Source: Methylothermaceae bacterium (GTDB lineage Bacteria; Pseudomonadota; Gammaproteobacteria; Methylococcales; Methylothermaceae). From it: 5,984 bases of DNA. Below are positions 1 to 5,984 of this stretch, piece by piece. The DNA is taken from positions 1 through 5,984 of the forward strand of contig JALVSV010000171.1 of assembly GCA_027024125.1 (NCBI GenBank), read 5' to 3'. Each line of letters starts with the position of its first letter. Within the stretch, counting starts at the first letter, position 1. Position numbers and translations under genes: made by a program. The notes under the pieces were generated by a model, which saw nothing but the letters and a program-made list of their open reading frames with translations, ran no database searches and was not told the origin of the DNA.

Positions 1-110
1 CCAAGGCCGGGATAGATTACGGACTTGGTATAAAGGGTATTTTGTATTGCGGAATTTTCCGCAATACAAAAGACAATTTATACCAAGTCCGAAATCTATC
101 CCGGCCTTGG
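1..110. repeat. 110-bp near-perfect palindrome (54-bp inverted arms)
   Basis: Arms 1-54 and 57-110 are reverse complements at 50 of 54 positions, with only TT (55-56) between them. The mismatches are at 19/92, 35/76, 36/75 and 39/72, so three of the four fall in the AT-rich middle of the arm. The outer 18 bp pair perfectly, and so does the inner block 40-54 with 57-71. Such DNA could extrude a cruciform, and a transcript across it would fold into a very long hairpin. Symmetry reaches position 1, so the true left boundary may lie outside the window and any flanking duplication is invisible. A MITE-like element, two inverted copies of a short repeat, or a large terminator for an unseen upstream gene are all possible. 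No transposase is visible. Confidence 0.9.
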
Positions 111-311
111 CTTGTCTATGCACGCTTGGACTTGGATTTCCCTATCCAGTCTTCCCGGGAAAAGCAGAAGCTCCCACGCCCTGAGGGTGATCACTTCAAA
201 CTTCCATTGAAATTTCCAGGCTGACTAGCCACCTTCCCCTCTCTTATTCCAGAATACCGCAAAAAAATCAGGTGGCTGGCAAAAGTTCATTCCTGATTTC
301 CTCCAAAACCC
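111..311. other. gene-free stretch upstream of the methyltransferase
   Basis: I see no supportable gene here. The open frame that crosses 42-224 starts on TTG inside the palindrome and resembles nothing known. Two small symmetries are visible. One is a 10-bp perfect palindrome, TTCCCGGGAA, at 152-161. The other is an 8-bp inverted pair, AGCCACCT at 227-234 and AGGTGGCT at 270-277, separated by 35 nt. Neither is followed by a T-run, so neither looks like a standard terminator. Confidence 0.5.
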
Positions 312-325
312 GACTATACTTAGTC
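312..325 (+). promoter_or_regulatory. possible -10 element inside a small inverted repeat
   Basis: TATACT at 315-320 is a good match to a sigma-70 -10 box and lies about 40 bp before the methyltransferase start. It sits inside the inverted repeat GACTA-tact-TAGTC (312-325), which could be an operator. There is no convincing -35 box; the best candidate, TTCCTG at 290-295, is spaced 19 bp away. This is a prediction only. Confidence 0.3.
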
Positions 326-360
326 AATTGAGGGGGTATTATTCTTGAGAAGGGTAGCAT

Positions 361-1392
361 ATGATCAAAGAAATCGATTTGGAGAAACTGATCCTCATCG
401 CCGGCGGGCACAGTGCGTTCCAGCTTTTGTGGGCTGGGGTTCAGCAGGGAGTGTTCGACCAACTTTCGGAAAATCCGGGCATGGACCGGGCGGAATTATG
501 CGAAAAGATAGGGCTGCAGGACTATCCGGCGCAGATTCTTCTCACTGGGTTGACCGCGCTTGGGCTGATCCGCAAGGATGGAGACATGTATTTCAATGCT
601 CCTTTGACAGAACAAATGCTGGTCAGCGGCAAGGAAGGCTCGGGGGCGCCGATTCTGGGTTGGCAGGCGCAAATCGTCTATCCCGGTCTCAAGCATTTCG
701 TCGAATCGCTGCGTCAGTCCACCAATGTTGGACTGGAGGAATTTCCAGGGCAGGGAAACACACTGTACGAACGGTTGACCAGTCATCCAGGGTTGGAGCA
801 GGTGTTTCAGGACGCCATGTGCGCCCTCTCCCTCCAAGCCAATGACCACCTGCGCCACGCCTATGACTTCAGCCGGTTTTCCCATATCGCCGACATCGGC
901 GGCGGCGATGGTACCAACGCCATTGCCCTGGCGAAGCATTACCCGGATTTACGAGTCACCGTTTTCGACTACCCGTCCGTGTGCGAGATCGCCCGCCAGA
1001 AGGTCGCCGAAGCCGGTCTCGGTGACCGGGTGTCGGTCTGCCCTGGCGATCTGATGCGCGACCCCTTTCCGCCTGACATCGATTCCGTCATCTATTGTCA
1101 TGTGCTACCTATCTGGTCGCAGGAGAACATGCTCAAACTACTCGGAAAGACCCATGCCTCCTTGCCGAAGGGTGGGAGCGCCCTTATTTTCAACATGATG
1201 GGTAACGACGACGAGACCGGTCCTTTGAGCACCGCCCTGGGCAATCTGTATTTCCTTGCCATCGCCTCGGGCCAGGGGATGCTCCATCCATGGAAGGTGT
1301 ATGAAGCGTCACTGCGTCAGGCAGGTTTCTCGACCATCGAGAGGATCTCCGGCCTGCCCCTGGACCACGGGCTGATCGTGGCAGAAAAATAA
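361..1392 (+). CDS. SAM-dependent methyltransferase, acetylserotonin O-methyltransferase-like
   Basis: This 343-residue protein has the two-part build of the Methyltransf_2 family, which includes plant COMT, bacterial hydroxyneurosporene and antibiotic O-methyltransferases. The N-terminal 90 residues look like the winged-helix dimerisation domain that helps form the substrate pocket (for example the LTGLTALGLI helix at 61-70). The C-terminal Rossmann domain carries SAM motif I, DIGGGDG (178-184), the acidic ribose-binding position in VFDYP (D203), and GD at 229-230. The usual LHDW motif reads LPIW (249-252), so the histidine that acts as catalytic base in O-methyltransferases is proline here. 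The chemistry may therefore be N- or C-methylation, or not methylation at all; the substrate is unknown. GAGAAGGG at 347-354 is a good ribosome binding site 6 nt before the ATG. The gene stands alone and converges on its downstream neighbour, with no biosynthetic cluster in view. Confidence 0.88.
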   Translation: MIKEIDLEKLILIAGGHSAFQLLWAGVQQGVFDQLSENPGMDRAELCEKIGLQDYPAQILLTGLTALGLIRKDGDMYFNAPLTEQMLVSGKEGSGAPILGWQAQIVYPGLKHFVESLRQSTNVGLEEFPGQGNTLYERLTSHPGLEQVFQDAMCALSLQANDHLRHAYDFSRFSHIADIGGGDGTNAIALAKHYPDLRVTVFDYPSVCEIARQKVAEAGLGDRVSVCPGDLMRDPFPPDIDSVIYCHVLPIWSQENMLKLLGKTHASLPKGGSALIFNMMGNDDETGPLSTALGNLYFLAIASGQGMLHPWKVYEASLRQAGFSTIERISGLPLDHGLIVAEK

Positions 1393-1398
1393 TCGTCC

Positions 1399-1453
1399 CC
1401 GGAAAACGTCACCACTTGTTCCTACGGCTCAGGTGGTGACGCCAGCCGGAAAA
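1399..1453. terminator. bidirectional hairpin between convergent genes
   Basis: GTCACCACTTG (1408-1418) pairs with CAGGTGGTGAC (1430-1440) through 11 positions, one of them a G-U pair, around an 11-nt loop. On the minus strand the stem is followed by GTTTTCC, a short T-run, and it lies 28 nt past the stop of the minus-strand gene. On the plus strand it lies 15 nt past the methyltransferase stop but has no T-run after it. CCGGAAAAC also occurs as a direct repeat on both sides (1399-1407 and 1445-1453). It probably ends the minus-strand operon and may also block read-through from the left. Confidence 0.55.
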
Positions 1454-1468
1454 CCTGAAATGGGGCGG

Positions 1469-1966
1469 TCACAGAGTCTTAGATTTGTCGCCGCGTCTCG
1501 CATCGAGTTGTTCCCTGGCTCTTCGGGCCAATTCCATATAGCGCCTGCGCAAAATCTCCAACTCCTCTTCCTCCATTTCCTCAAGATCCAGCAACATGTT
1601 TTCCGCTTGGTCCACGGCGCGGATGAGTTCGTCGAGTTTGATCTGGATGGCGTCGGTATCGCGGTTCTGGGTATGCTGGATGACGAACACCATCAGAAAG
1701 GTCACGATGGTGGTGGCAGTATTGATGATGAGCTGCCAAGTGTCGCTGAAACCGAACACAGGGCCACTCAACATCCACACCAGAATGATGAAAATAGCGA
1801 TATTGAAAGCGATGGGCCGGCCCGCCAGGCGCGCCACCACCCTGGCAAACCGGTCGAACCGGCTGTTCCAGTAATGGGTATCCACCCCCAGCCTGCTGAA
1901 CCACCGTTCCATGCCGGCAAGGATCTCTTCTGCTTTGTTTGCCACCGATCTCTCCTCCTCTGTCAT
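1469..1966 (-). CDS. low-affinity iron permease family membrane protein
   Basis: The 165-residue product resembles the bacterial low-affinity iron permease family (PF04120, named after fungal Fet4). It has a charged N-terminal segment (1-50) and two membrane helices, at about 51-74 and 78-97. These are followed by the family's conserved HTQNRDTDAIQIKLDEL block (98-114). The C-terminal tail (115-158) is rich in Glu and Arg and is probably coiled coil. With only two helices, it is doubtful that it transports iron alone; the family name comes from similarity to a much larger fungal protein. The ATG at 1966 is the first possible start after a long upstream frame that overlaps the VanZ gene, and all family features lie after it. 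The ribosome binding site is poor. It follows the VanZ gene by 35 nt and is probably the last gene of the hda operon. No iron-regulatory site was recognised. Confidence 0.75.
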   Translation of the reverse strand: MTEEERSVANKAEEILAGMERWFSRLGVDTHYWNSRFDRFARVVARLAGRPIAFNIAIFIILVWMLSGPVFGFSDTWQLIINTATTIVTFLMVFVIQHTQNRDTDAIQIKLDELIRAVDQAENMLLDLEEMEEEELEILRRRYMELARRAREQLDARRGDKSKTL

Positions 1967-1977
1967 TGTGTTTTTTG

Positions 1978-1993
1978 CCGTACAAACATACGG
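1978..1993. other. small hairpin before the permease gene start
   Basis: CCGTA (1978-1982) and TACGG (1989-1993) form a 5-bp stem with a 6-nt loop. It lies in the 35-nt gap between the VanZ stop and the permease ATG, 11 nt before that start. On the transcribed (minus) strand it is followed by an A-run rather than a T-run, so it is not an intrinsic terminator. It may affect access of ribosomes to the weakly marked start. Confidence 0.3.
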
Positions 1994-2001
1994 AAATCCA
2001 G

Positions 2002-2367
2002 TCAATCCCTCAAGATCTTTCTCACTCTGGGTCGGATCATAAAATAGATTCCCAATCCGATTGCATCGGCAACCAAGTCGGCAAGGGAAGCGGTGCGATA
2101 GCAGGTGTAAAACTGCAATATTTCGATTCCGATTCCCACCAGCAAAAGGGAAAGAAAATTCTCCCAGTCGAACCGGCGGCCAGGAACAGCCAGGTCTGCC
2201 AGCAACCCCAGCAGAAAGAAAGCCAAAGCGTGAGCCACCTTGTCGGCACCGGCCACCCCTGAAACCGGGAACTGATGCAGTATCGCAACGACAGGAAGCA
2301 ACAAAAGGTAAGCAGCCAGACACAAACGGCAAAGAAACAGCAGGACAATTCGGCTGCCAGACCTCAC
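2002..2367 (-). CDS. VanZ family membrane protein
   Basis: The product is a 121-residue integral membrane protein with four predicted helices, at about 7-31, 43-61, 68-85 and 97-112. It carries the VanZ-like pattern: DKVAH (42-46) at the start of helix 2, a glutamate in IEILQF (E82) and RTASLADLVADAIG (91-104) before the last helix. VanZ itself gives low-level teicoplanin resistance, but short proteins of this family are widespread in bacteria without glycopeptide resistance genes and their function is mostly unknown. The start is GTG, and its bases 2-3 form the stop of panE (GTGA overlap), which suggests translational coupling. No van genes are present, so antibiotic resistance should not be inferred. 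Confidence 0.8.
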   Translation of the reverse strand: MRSGSRIVLLFLCRLCLAAYLLLLPVVAILHQFPVSGVAGADKVAHALAFFLLGLLADLAVPGRRFDWENFLSLLLVGIGIEILQFYTCYRTASLADLVADAIGLGIYFMIRPRVRKILRD

Positions 2368-3290
2368 CGCCGGGCGTTTTGTTCCTGTTGGTATTCACGC
2401 AGTTTCATCAGGGCATAGACCGTTTCCAGATGGGGTACAGGCACCTGTTCGCGTTGCCCTGCCCGGACCGCGTTGCCAAGAATCGCCTCGGTCTCCATGG
2501 GACGGCCAGCCTCGAAATCCAGCAACATGCTGGTCTTGTAGGGTGGCATCTTGCGAGTATCGGCGATATTTCTGTCGACGACGTCTGCAGACAAAGGATG
2601 TCCTGTTGCAGCTGCAATAGTGCAGACCTCTTCCATCAATTGGCGCACCAGAGACTCCTGGGTAGACAGGATATCGCTGGTGTAAAGCCCTCCCGAGAGC
2701 ACCGACAGGGGATTGAAGGGGGCATTCCAGACACATTTCCGCCATCTGGCAGCAACGATGTCCTCCATCGCCCTGGCTTTGATGCCGGCGGACTCGAAGA
2801 GCTCACATAGAACCGACACCCTGGGACCTACACCACTTGGCCAGTTTCCCAGCATCAGATTGCCATAGGCCTGATGCCACACCTGTCCAGGGGCGGTGCG
2901 GCTGGTACAGACGAAAGCCAGGCCGGAGATCAGCTCATTAGCGGGGAAAGCCCGGGCGATCTCCTCCTCGATTTCGACGCCGTTCTGTATCAGCACGATG
3001 GCGGTGTCGGGACCGACGGCCCCCTTGATCAGCGCGGCCCGATCGATCTGGGGCAGAACCTTGGTGCACAAGACGACGTAGTCGGGTGACTCGCCAACTT
3101 CCCCTGCCTCCCGCAGGACGGCAGCCGGCTCGAACTGCCACTCACCCAGGGTGCTGCGTATCTCGATACCGCATTCGGCAACCACCGCATAATCGGATCG
3201 GCACACCAGAGAAACCTGTGCTCCCGCCTTGGCCAGGAGGGCGCCATAGAACCCCCCGATGGCTCCGGCACCGACAATCAGCACCTTCAT
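2364..3290 (-). CDS. panE: 2-dehydropantoate 2-reductase (ketopantoate reductase)
   Basis: PanE reduces 2-dehydropantoate to pantoate with NADPH in pantothenate and CoA synthesis, in the cytoplasm. The 308 residues are close to the usual size (about 300). The N-terminal Rossmann fold has GAGAIG (7-12). Catalytic and binding positions are all in place: CTK (K77), QNG (N103), K185 followed by N189 and N193 in WRKCVWNAPFNPLS, then S254 in KTSMLLD and E268. The start was set at the ATG at 3290 because GGAGG ends 7 nt before it. The ATG at 3296 is too close to that site, and the ATG at 3383 would run deep into hda with unrelated residues. It lies 2 nt after hda and overlaps the VanZ start by 4 nt. 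No panB or panC is near, and since several PanE paralogues act on other 2-keto acids, the exact substrate is inferred. Confidence 0.88.
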   Translation of the reverse strand: MKVLIVGAGAIGGFYGALLAKAGAQVSLVCRSDYAVVAECGIEIRSTLGEWQFEPAAVLREAGEVGESPDYVVLCTKVLPQIDRAALIKGAVGPDTAIVLIQNGVEIEEEIARAFPANELISGLAFVCTSRTAPGQVWHQAYGNLMLGNWPSGVGPRVSVLCELFESAGIKARAMEDIVAARWRKCVWNAPFNPLSVLSGGLYTSDILSTQESLVRQLMEEVCTIAAATGHPLSADVVDRNIADTRKMPPYKTSMLLDFEAGRPMETEAILGNAVRAGQREQVPVPHLETVYALMKLREYQQEQNARR

Positions 3291-3292
3291 GG

Positions 3293-3985
3293 TCATTCCT
3301 CCAGGTATTGTTTGAGGAAAGGGATGGTCAACCTGCGTTTGGCTGCCAGCGTGGCGTGGTCCAAACGGTCCAGCAGCCGCCATAACGAGGGGATGTCACG
3401 GGGATAACGGTTGAGAAGGAACCTGGCCACCTGGGTGGTCAGCTCCAGCCCCAAATGCCGGGCGCGCATCTGCAGTGCTGACAGCTTGTCCTCGTCACCC
3501 AGAGGTTGCAGCTGCAGGGTCAGTCCCCAGGCCAGGCGGGTACGCAGATCGTTCAGGCAGATAGGCAGTCGGGCCGGCGGCAGCCGGGAAGCAACAACCA
3601 GACGGGTACCACTCTCCCGCAGGCGATTGAAGCAATGGAATACCTCCCGTTGCCAGTGTTCGTCTGCGGCTATGGCCTCGATGGTATCGATGCAGACCAG
3701 CCCATAGTGCTCCAGCCCCTGCAACAATTCAGGCGGATGAGTTCTCAGCTCGGCCAGGGGCAGATACAGCACCGTGTTCCCTGCCCCGTGAGCGGCGCGG
3801 CAACAGGCCTGCAGCAGATGGCTCTTGCCAGTACCCCGATCACCCCACAGGTAGATGAACGGCTCCCCCTCGCCGAGGGCGCATTGTTGCAGGGCTGCAA
3901 CCACCTCCCGGTTGCTACCGGGGTGGAACTGCTCGAACCCCGGCTGGTCGTTGAAGGTCAGTTGCAGCGGCAGCTGGGACAGCAT
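3293..3985 (-). CDS. hda: DnaA regulatory inactivator Hda
   Basis: Hda is a DnaA-like AAA+ protein. Together with the DNA-loaded sliding clamp it stimulates ATP hydrolysis by DnaA and so prevents re-initiation (RIDA). The 230 residues match the normal length. A clamp-binding motif lies at the N-terminus, QLPLQL (4-9), comparable to QLSLPL in E. coli. Walker A is GDRGTGKS (48-55), Walker B region is LVCIDTIEAIA (96-106), the sensor I region is near VVASRLPP (130-137) and the arginine-finger region is DLRTRLAWG (146-154). Toward the C-terminus, LQPLGDEDKLSALQMRAR (159-176) and LTIPFLKQYL (219-228) closely follow the E. coli protein. Walker A has a standard lysine (K54), whereas E. coli Hda, as I recall, has arginine. 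It is the first gene of a tight minus-strand run with panE. The ribosome binding site before the ATG is weak. Confidence 0.92.
   Translation of the reverse strand: MLSQLPLQLTFNDQPGFEQFHPGSNREVVAALQQCALGEGEPFIYLWGDRGTGKSHLLQACCRAAHGAGNTVLYLPLAELRTHPPELLQGLEHYGLVCIDTIEAIAADEHWQREVFHCFNRLRESGTRLVVASRLPPARLPICLNDLRTRLAWGLTLQLQPLGDEDKLSALQMRARHLGLELTTQVARFLLNRYPRDIPSLWRLLDRLDHATLAAKRRLTIPFLKQYLEE
3297..3303 (-). promoter_or_regulatory. ribosome binding site that sets the panE start
   Basis: TGGAGGA lies within the last codons of hda. Its GGAGG core is 7 nt from the ATG at 3290 but only 1 nt from the ATG at 3296, so it favours the shorter PanE. Because the site is inside hda and the hda stop overlaps the upstream ATG, the two genes are likely to be translationally coupled. 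Confidence 0.65.
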
Positions 3986-4186
3986 CGGGTTACCGTGAAA
4001 TAGTGTGGCAGGAAGCAGGGCATTGGTTTTCGGAATGCTGTAAATCCGTCCATGGAAGCTCGGACATGGCCGTCCAGACCATGTACGCCCTCAAACCTAC
4101 ACCCTGCTTCCTCGGTGGTTCTTTCATGCCTCGGGGTGAGAACGGGGTCTTCATGGTCGTACCTTGAAAGTTGCATTGAGGCAGCC
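3986..4186. other. gene-free region upstream of hda
   Basis: No coding frame here resembles a real protein, and the hda promoter must lie here or nearby. I see no clear -35/-10 pair on the minus strand. Two short symmetries are present. ACATGG and CCATGT form 6-bp arms around a 9-nt loop at about 4064-4084, in a stretch rich in CCATGG-like words that may be a worn repeat. CTTTCA and TGAAAG form 6-bp arms at about 4122-4170. The region adjoins two clearer palindromic repeats to the right. Confidence 0.4.
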
Positions 4187-4235
4187 GTAGGGTGCATTCC
4201 ATGCACCAATGAATGGTGCGTAAAACGCACCCTAC
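4187..4235. repeat. 49-bp palindromic intergenic repeat (GTAGGGTGC type)
   Basis: The outer arms GTAGGGTGC (4187-4195) and GCACCCTAC (4227-4235) are perfect complements, and inner arms GCACCA (4203-4208) and TGGTGC (4214-4219) also pair. Of 24 opposed positions, 19 are Watson-Crick, one is G-U and four mismatch. Intergenic palindromes with GTAGGGTGC ends are, from memory, common and multi-copy in many environmental proteobacteria. There is no coding capacity. It may act as a transcript-stabilising hairpin or be a small non-autonomous mobile element. Confidence 0.75.
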
Positions 4236-4303
4236 AATATCTTTCATTTTCTGGGATGATGACAGGCTCATCATGAGCGTTACCGTTAAAGATCAAGAGA
4301 AAT

Positions 4304-4369
4304 CACTGCAGAGACGCAGAGAAAAATAATTGTGAAACAACTCTCTGCGACCTTTGCGCCTCAGCGGTG
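4304..4369. repeat. palindromic intergenic repeat (GCAGAGACGCAGAG type)
   Basis: CGCAGAGA (4315-4322) and TCTCTGCG (4342-4349) form a perfect 8-bp inner stem with a 19-nt AT-rich loop. Outer sequence CACTGCAGAG (4304-4313) corresponds to CTCAGCGGTG (4360-4369), but the right arm has about 9 extra bases (near 4350-4358), so the outer stem is interrupted. Further out, TACCGTT (4281-4287) and AACGGTA (4372-4378) are also complementary. Repeats built from GCAGAGACGCAGAG are, from memory, scattered between genes in many bacteria. It starts 18 nt past the wrbA stop and could serve as its 3' end hairpin, since the loop on the minus strand contains a T-run. Confidence 0.65.
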
Positions 4370-4387
4370 AAAACGGTATTCATGAGA

Positions 4388-4990
<603 letters not shown>

Positions 4991-5338
4991 TCACAGAATC
5001 TCCAATACTTTTTCAGGGGGTCTGCCGATGGCGGCCTTGTCCCCGAAAACGACGATGGGACGTTCAATCAGAATGGGGTTTTCCAGCATCGCATCGATCA
5101 GCTGGTCGCGGCTGAGGTCCGGATTGTCCAATCCCAGCTCTTTGTATATTTTCTCCTTCTTCCGCATCAGGTCCCGCGGTTGCATGCCCAATCTGGCCAG
5201 AATGGCTTCCAGTTCTTCCCGGGAGGGTGGTGTCTTCAGATATTCGACGATCCTGGGTTCGATGCCTTTTTCCCTGAGCAGGGCCAGGGTGGCGCGTGAT
5301 TTACTGCAGCGTGGATTGTGGTAGATGATGACTTCCAT
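4991..5338 (-). CDS. arsC: ArsC family (glutaredoxin-type) reductase, YfgD-like
   Basis: The 115-residue product is a thioredoxin-fold protein of the ArsC family. The active-site cysteine is C11 in HNPRCSKSR (7-15). The three arginines that bind the oxyanion in E. coli plasmid ArsC (R60, R94, R107) correspond to R59 in LMRKKE, R93 in ERPIVV and R106 in GRPPEKVLEIL. It is therefore chemically equipped for glutathione/glutaredoxin-coupled arsenate reduction. It is shorter than plasmid ArsC (141 residues) and similar in size to E. coli YfgD, which also lies beside hda. No arsR, arsB or acr3 is visible, so a housekeeping role is as likely as arsenic resistance. It is the first gene of a pair with wrbA and diverges from dnaB. 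GGA about 7-9 nt before the ATG is a modest ribosome binding site. Confidence 0.86.
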   Translation of the reverse strand: MEVIIYHNPRCSKSRATLALLREKGIEPRIVEYLKTPPSREELEAILARLGMQPRDLMRKKEKIYKELGLDNPDLSRDQLIDAMLENPILIERPIVVFGDKAAIGRPPEKVLEIL

Positions 5339-5534
5339 GAGAATTTCCAGATCTGTCTCGGGGTGTTGGTATGGTAAACTGTTTTACAGAAATTGGCACC
5401 CACCTTTACCTCAAGCCGTTGAAACCATTGAAATTCATGATGAACCTGGTTTACCCGGGAAGATGGAGCGACGGGGTGCTTGCAATGCAGGCCACAACAG
5501 CCTCTGACCACAACCGACCATCCTTAGACAGCCT
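5339..5534. promoter_or_regulatory. divergent promoter region between arsC and dnaB
   Basis: Both transcripts must start in or upstream of these 196 bp. The most notable feature is the perfect inverted repeat GTAAA-ctgt-TTTAC (5374-5387), 36 nt before the arsC start, a plausible operator. A wider pair, AAACCA and TGGTTT (about 5421-5454), could form a 6-bp stem. I could not assign a convincing -35/-10 pair for either direction. No strong ribosome binding site precedes the dnaB ATG; an in-frame TGA lies 27 nt upstream of it, so no longer start is possible. Confidence 0.4.
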
Positions 5535-5984
5535 ATGAGCCAACCTGCCGAAGTCCTGTTGCCCCCCAAGGTCCCGCCCCACTCGCTGCAGGCCGAACAA
5601 TCGGTACTCGGCGGGCTGATGCTCGACCAGGATGCCTGGGACAGGATTGCCGACCGCATCAACGAGGAAGACTTCTACCGCAAGGAGCACCGGCTGATCT
5701 TCCGAGCCATCCGCAATCTGACAGAAGACAACTCCCCAAGCGACGTGGTGACGGTCTCCGAACGGCTGGAACAGCGTGGCCAGTTGAAGGAGGCAGGCGG
5801 CATGACTTACCTCACTTCCCTTGCTGAAGAAACCCCCAGCGCCGCCAATATCATCGCCTATGCCGACATCGTGCGAGAACGCGCCATTTTGCGCCAGCTC
5901 GCCCATGCCGGCACCGAGATCGTGGACTCCGCCTTTCACCCAGAAGGCAGGGAAGTCGACGAACTGCTGGAAATCGCCGAGCAG
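5535..5984 (+). CDS. dnaB: replicative DNA helicase DnaB, N-terminal part
   Basis: The first 150 codons of DnaB are present and the frame is still open at the window end; the full protein is usually about 460 residues. After a short variable start come KVPPHSLQAEQSVLGGLMLD (12-31), the hallmark of the DnaB N-terminal domain. EDFYRKEHRLIF (45-56), then QGQL-like RGQLKEAGGMTYL (81-93) and TPSAANIIAYADIVRERA (100-117) follow the E. coli protein closely. This domain forms the helicase collar and contacts primase and the loader; the RecA-like motor with its Walker A lies beyond the window. There is no inserted sequence in the part visible. In many gammaproteobacteria dnaB follows rplI, but here it has an arsC-like gene diverging from it. 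Confidence 0.93.
   Translation, partial: MSQPAEVLLPPKVPPHSLQAEQSVLGGLMLDQDAWDRIADRINEEDFYRKEHRLIFRAIRNLTEDNSPSDVVTVSERLEQRGQLKEAGGMTYLTSLAEETPSAANIIAYADIVRERAILRQLAHAGTEIVDSAFHPEGREVDELLEIAEQ

Noticed and set aside
42..224. Plus-strand open frame of 60 codons overlapping the palindrome
   Set aside because: It starts on TTG inside one arm of the inverted repeat, has no ribosome binding site and resembles no protein family.
345..845. Plus-strand frame of 166 codons overlapping the methyltransferase
   Set aside because: It is a shadow in another frame of a well-supported gene, with low-complexity residues and no recognisable domain.
1967..2398. Extended start for the iron permease family gene, giving 309 residues
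   Set aside because: The extra 144 residues run across the whole VanZ gene in another frame. They are rich in Cys, Gly and Arg without family similarity, and all conserved features lie after the ATG at 1966.
2061..2810. Long plus-strand frame antisense to vanZ and panE
   Set aside because: It lies opposite two recognised genes, and its translation is a low-complexity mix of Gln, Arg and Pro.
3291..3383. Extended PanE start at 3383
   Set aside because: It would add 31 residues from inside hda before the Rossmann motif, which normally begins within the first ten residues. A good ribosome binding site fits the ATG at 3290.
3958..4296. Minus-strand frames in the gap upstream of hda
   Set aside because: They overlap the palindromic repeat and the hda start, lack a convincing ribosome binding site, and give sequences with no known similarity.
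5451..5939. Minus-strand frame of 162 codons opposite dnaB
   Set aside because: It is antisense to the highly conserved DnaB N-terminal domain and has no recognisable domain.

Overview
The window looks like a chromosomal segment of a moderately GC-rich gammaproteobacterium. The proteins for Hda, DnaB, WrbA and the ArsC-like reductase all resemble gammaproteobacterial versions. The hda and arsC/wrbA neighbourhood matches one known from this class: hda is next to the arsC-like yfgD in E. coli and close to wrbA and arsC in Pseudomonas. The palindromic repeats at 4187-4235 and 4304-4369 resemble dispersed intergenic repeats of environmental gammaproteobacteria. I cannot name a genus from sequence alone.

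Layout. Positions 1-110 form an almost perfect 110-bp palindrome at the very edge of the window, followed by about 250 bp of non-coding DNA. A lone plus-strand gene (361-1392) encodes a class I SAM-dependent methyltransferase of the acetylserotonin/hydroxyneurosporene O-methyltransferase type. It converges on a compact minus-strand cluster, and a hairpin at 1408-1440 separates the two. Reading in the direction of transcription, the cluster is hda (3985 to 3293), panE (3290 to 2364), a VanZ-family membrane protein (2367 to 2002) and a low-affinity iron permease family protein (1966 to 1469). The first three are packed within a few bases of each other or overlap. Upstream of hda is a 402-bp gene-free stretch containing two unrelated palindromic repeats. 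Beyond it lies a second minus-strand pair, an arsC-like gene followed after 3 bp by a wrbA-like gene. A 196-bp divergent region separates this pair from dnaB, which runs on the plus strand and is cut by the window end after 150 codons.

How the genes fit together. Two replication genes frame the right half: Hda, which switches off DnaA-ATP at the loaded clamp, and DnaB, the replicative helicase. PanE belongs to pantothenate/CoA synthesis. WrbA and the ArsC-like protein are redox or stress enzymes, and no arsenic operon partners (arsR, arsB, acr3) are visible. The genes share a neighbourhood and probably transcripts, but no single pathway joins them.

I found no convincing new multi-gene system. 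The items most worth a second look are the large palindrome at 1-110, the methyltransferase whose usual catalytic histidine is replaced by proline, and the repeat insertions that separate hda from wrbA-arsC.
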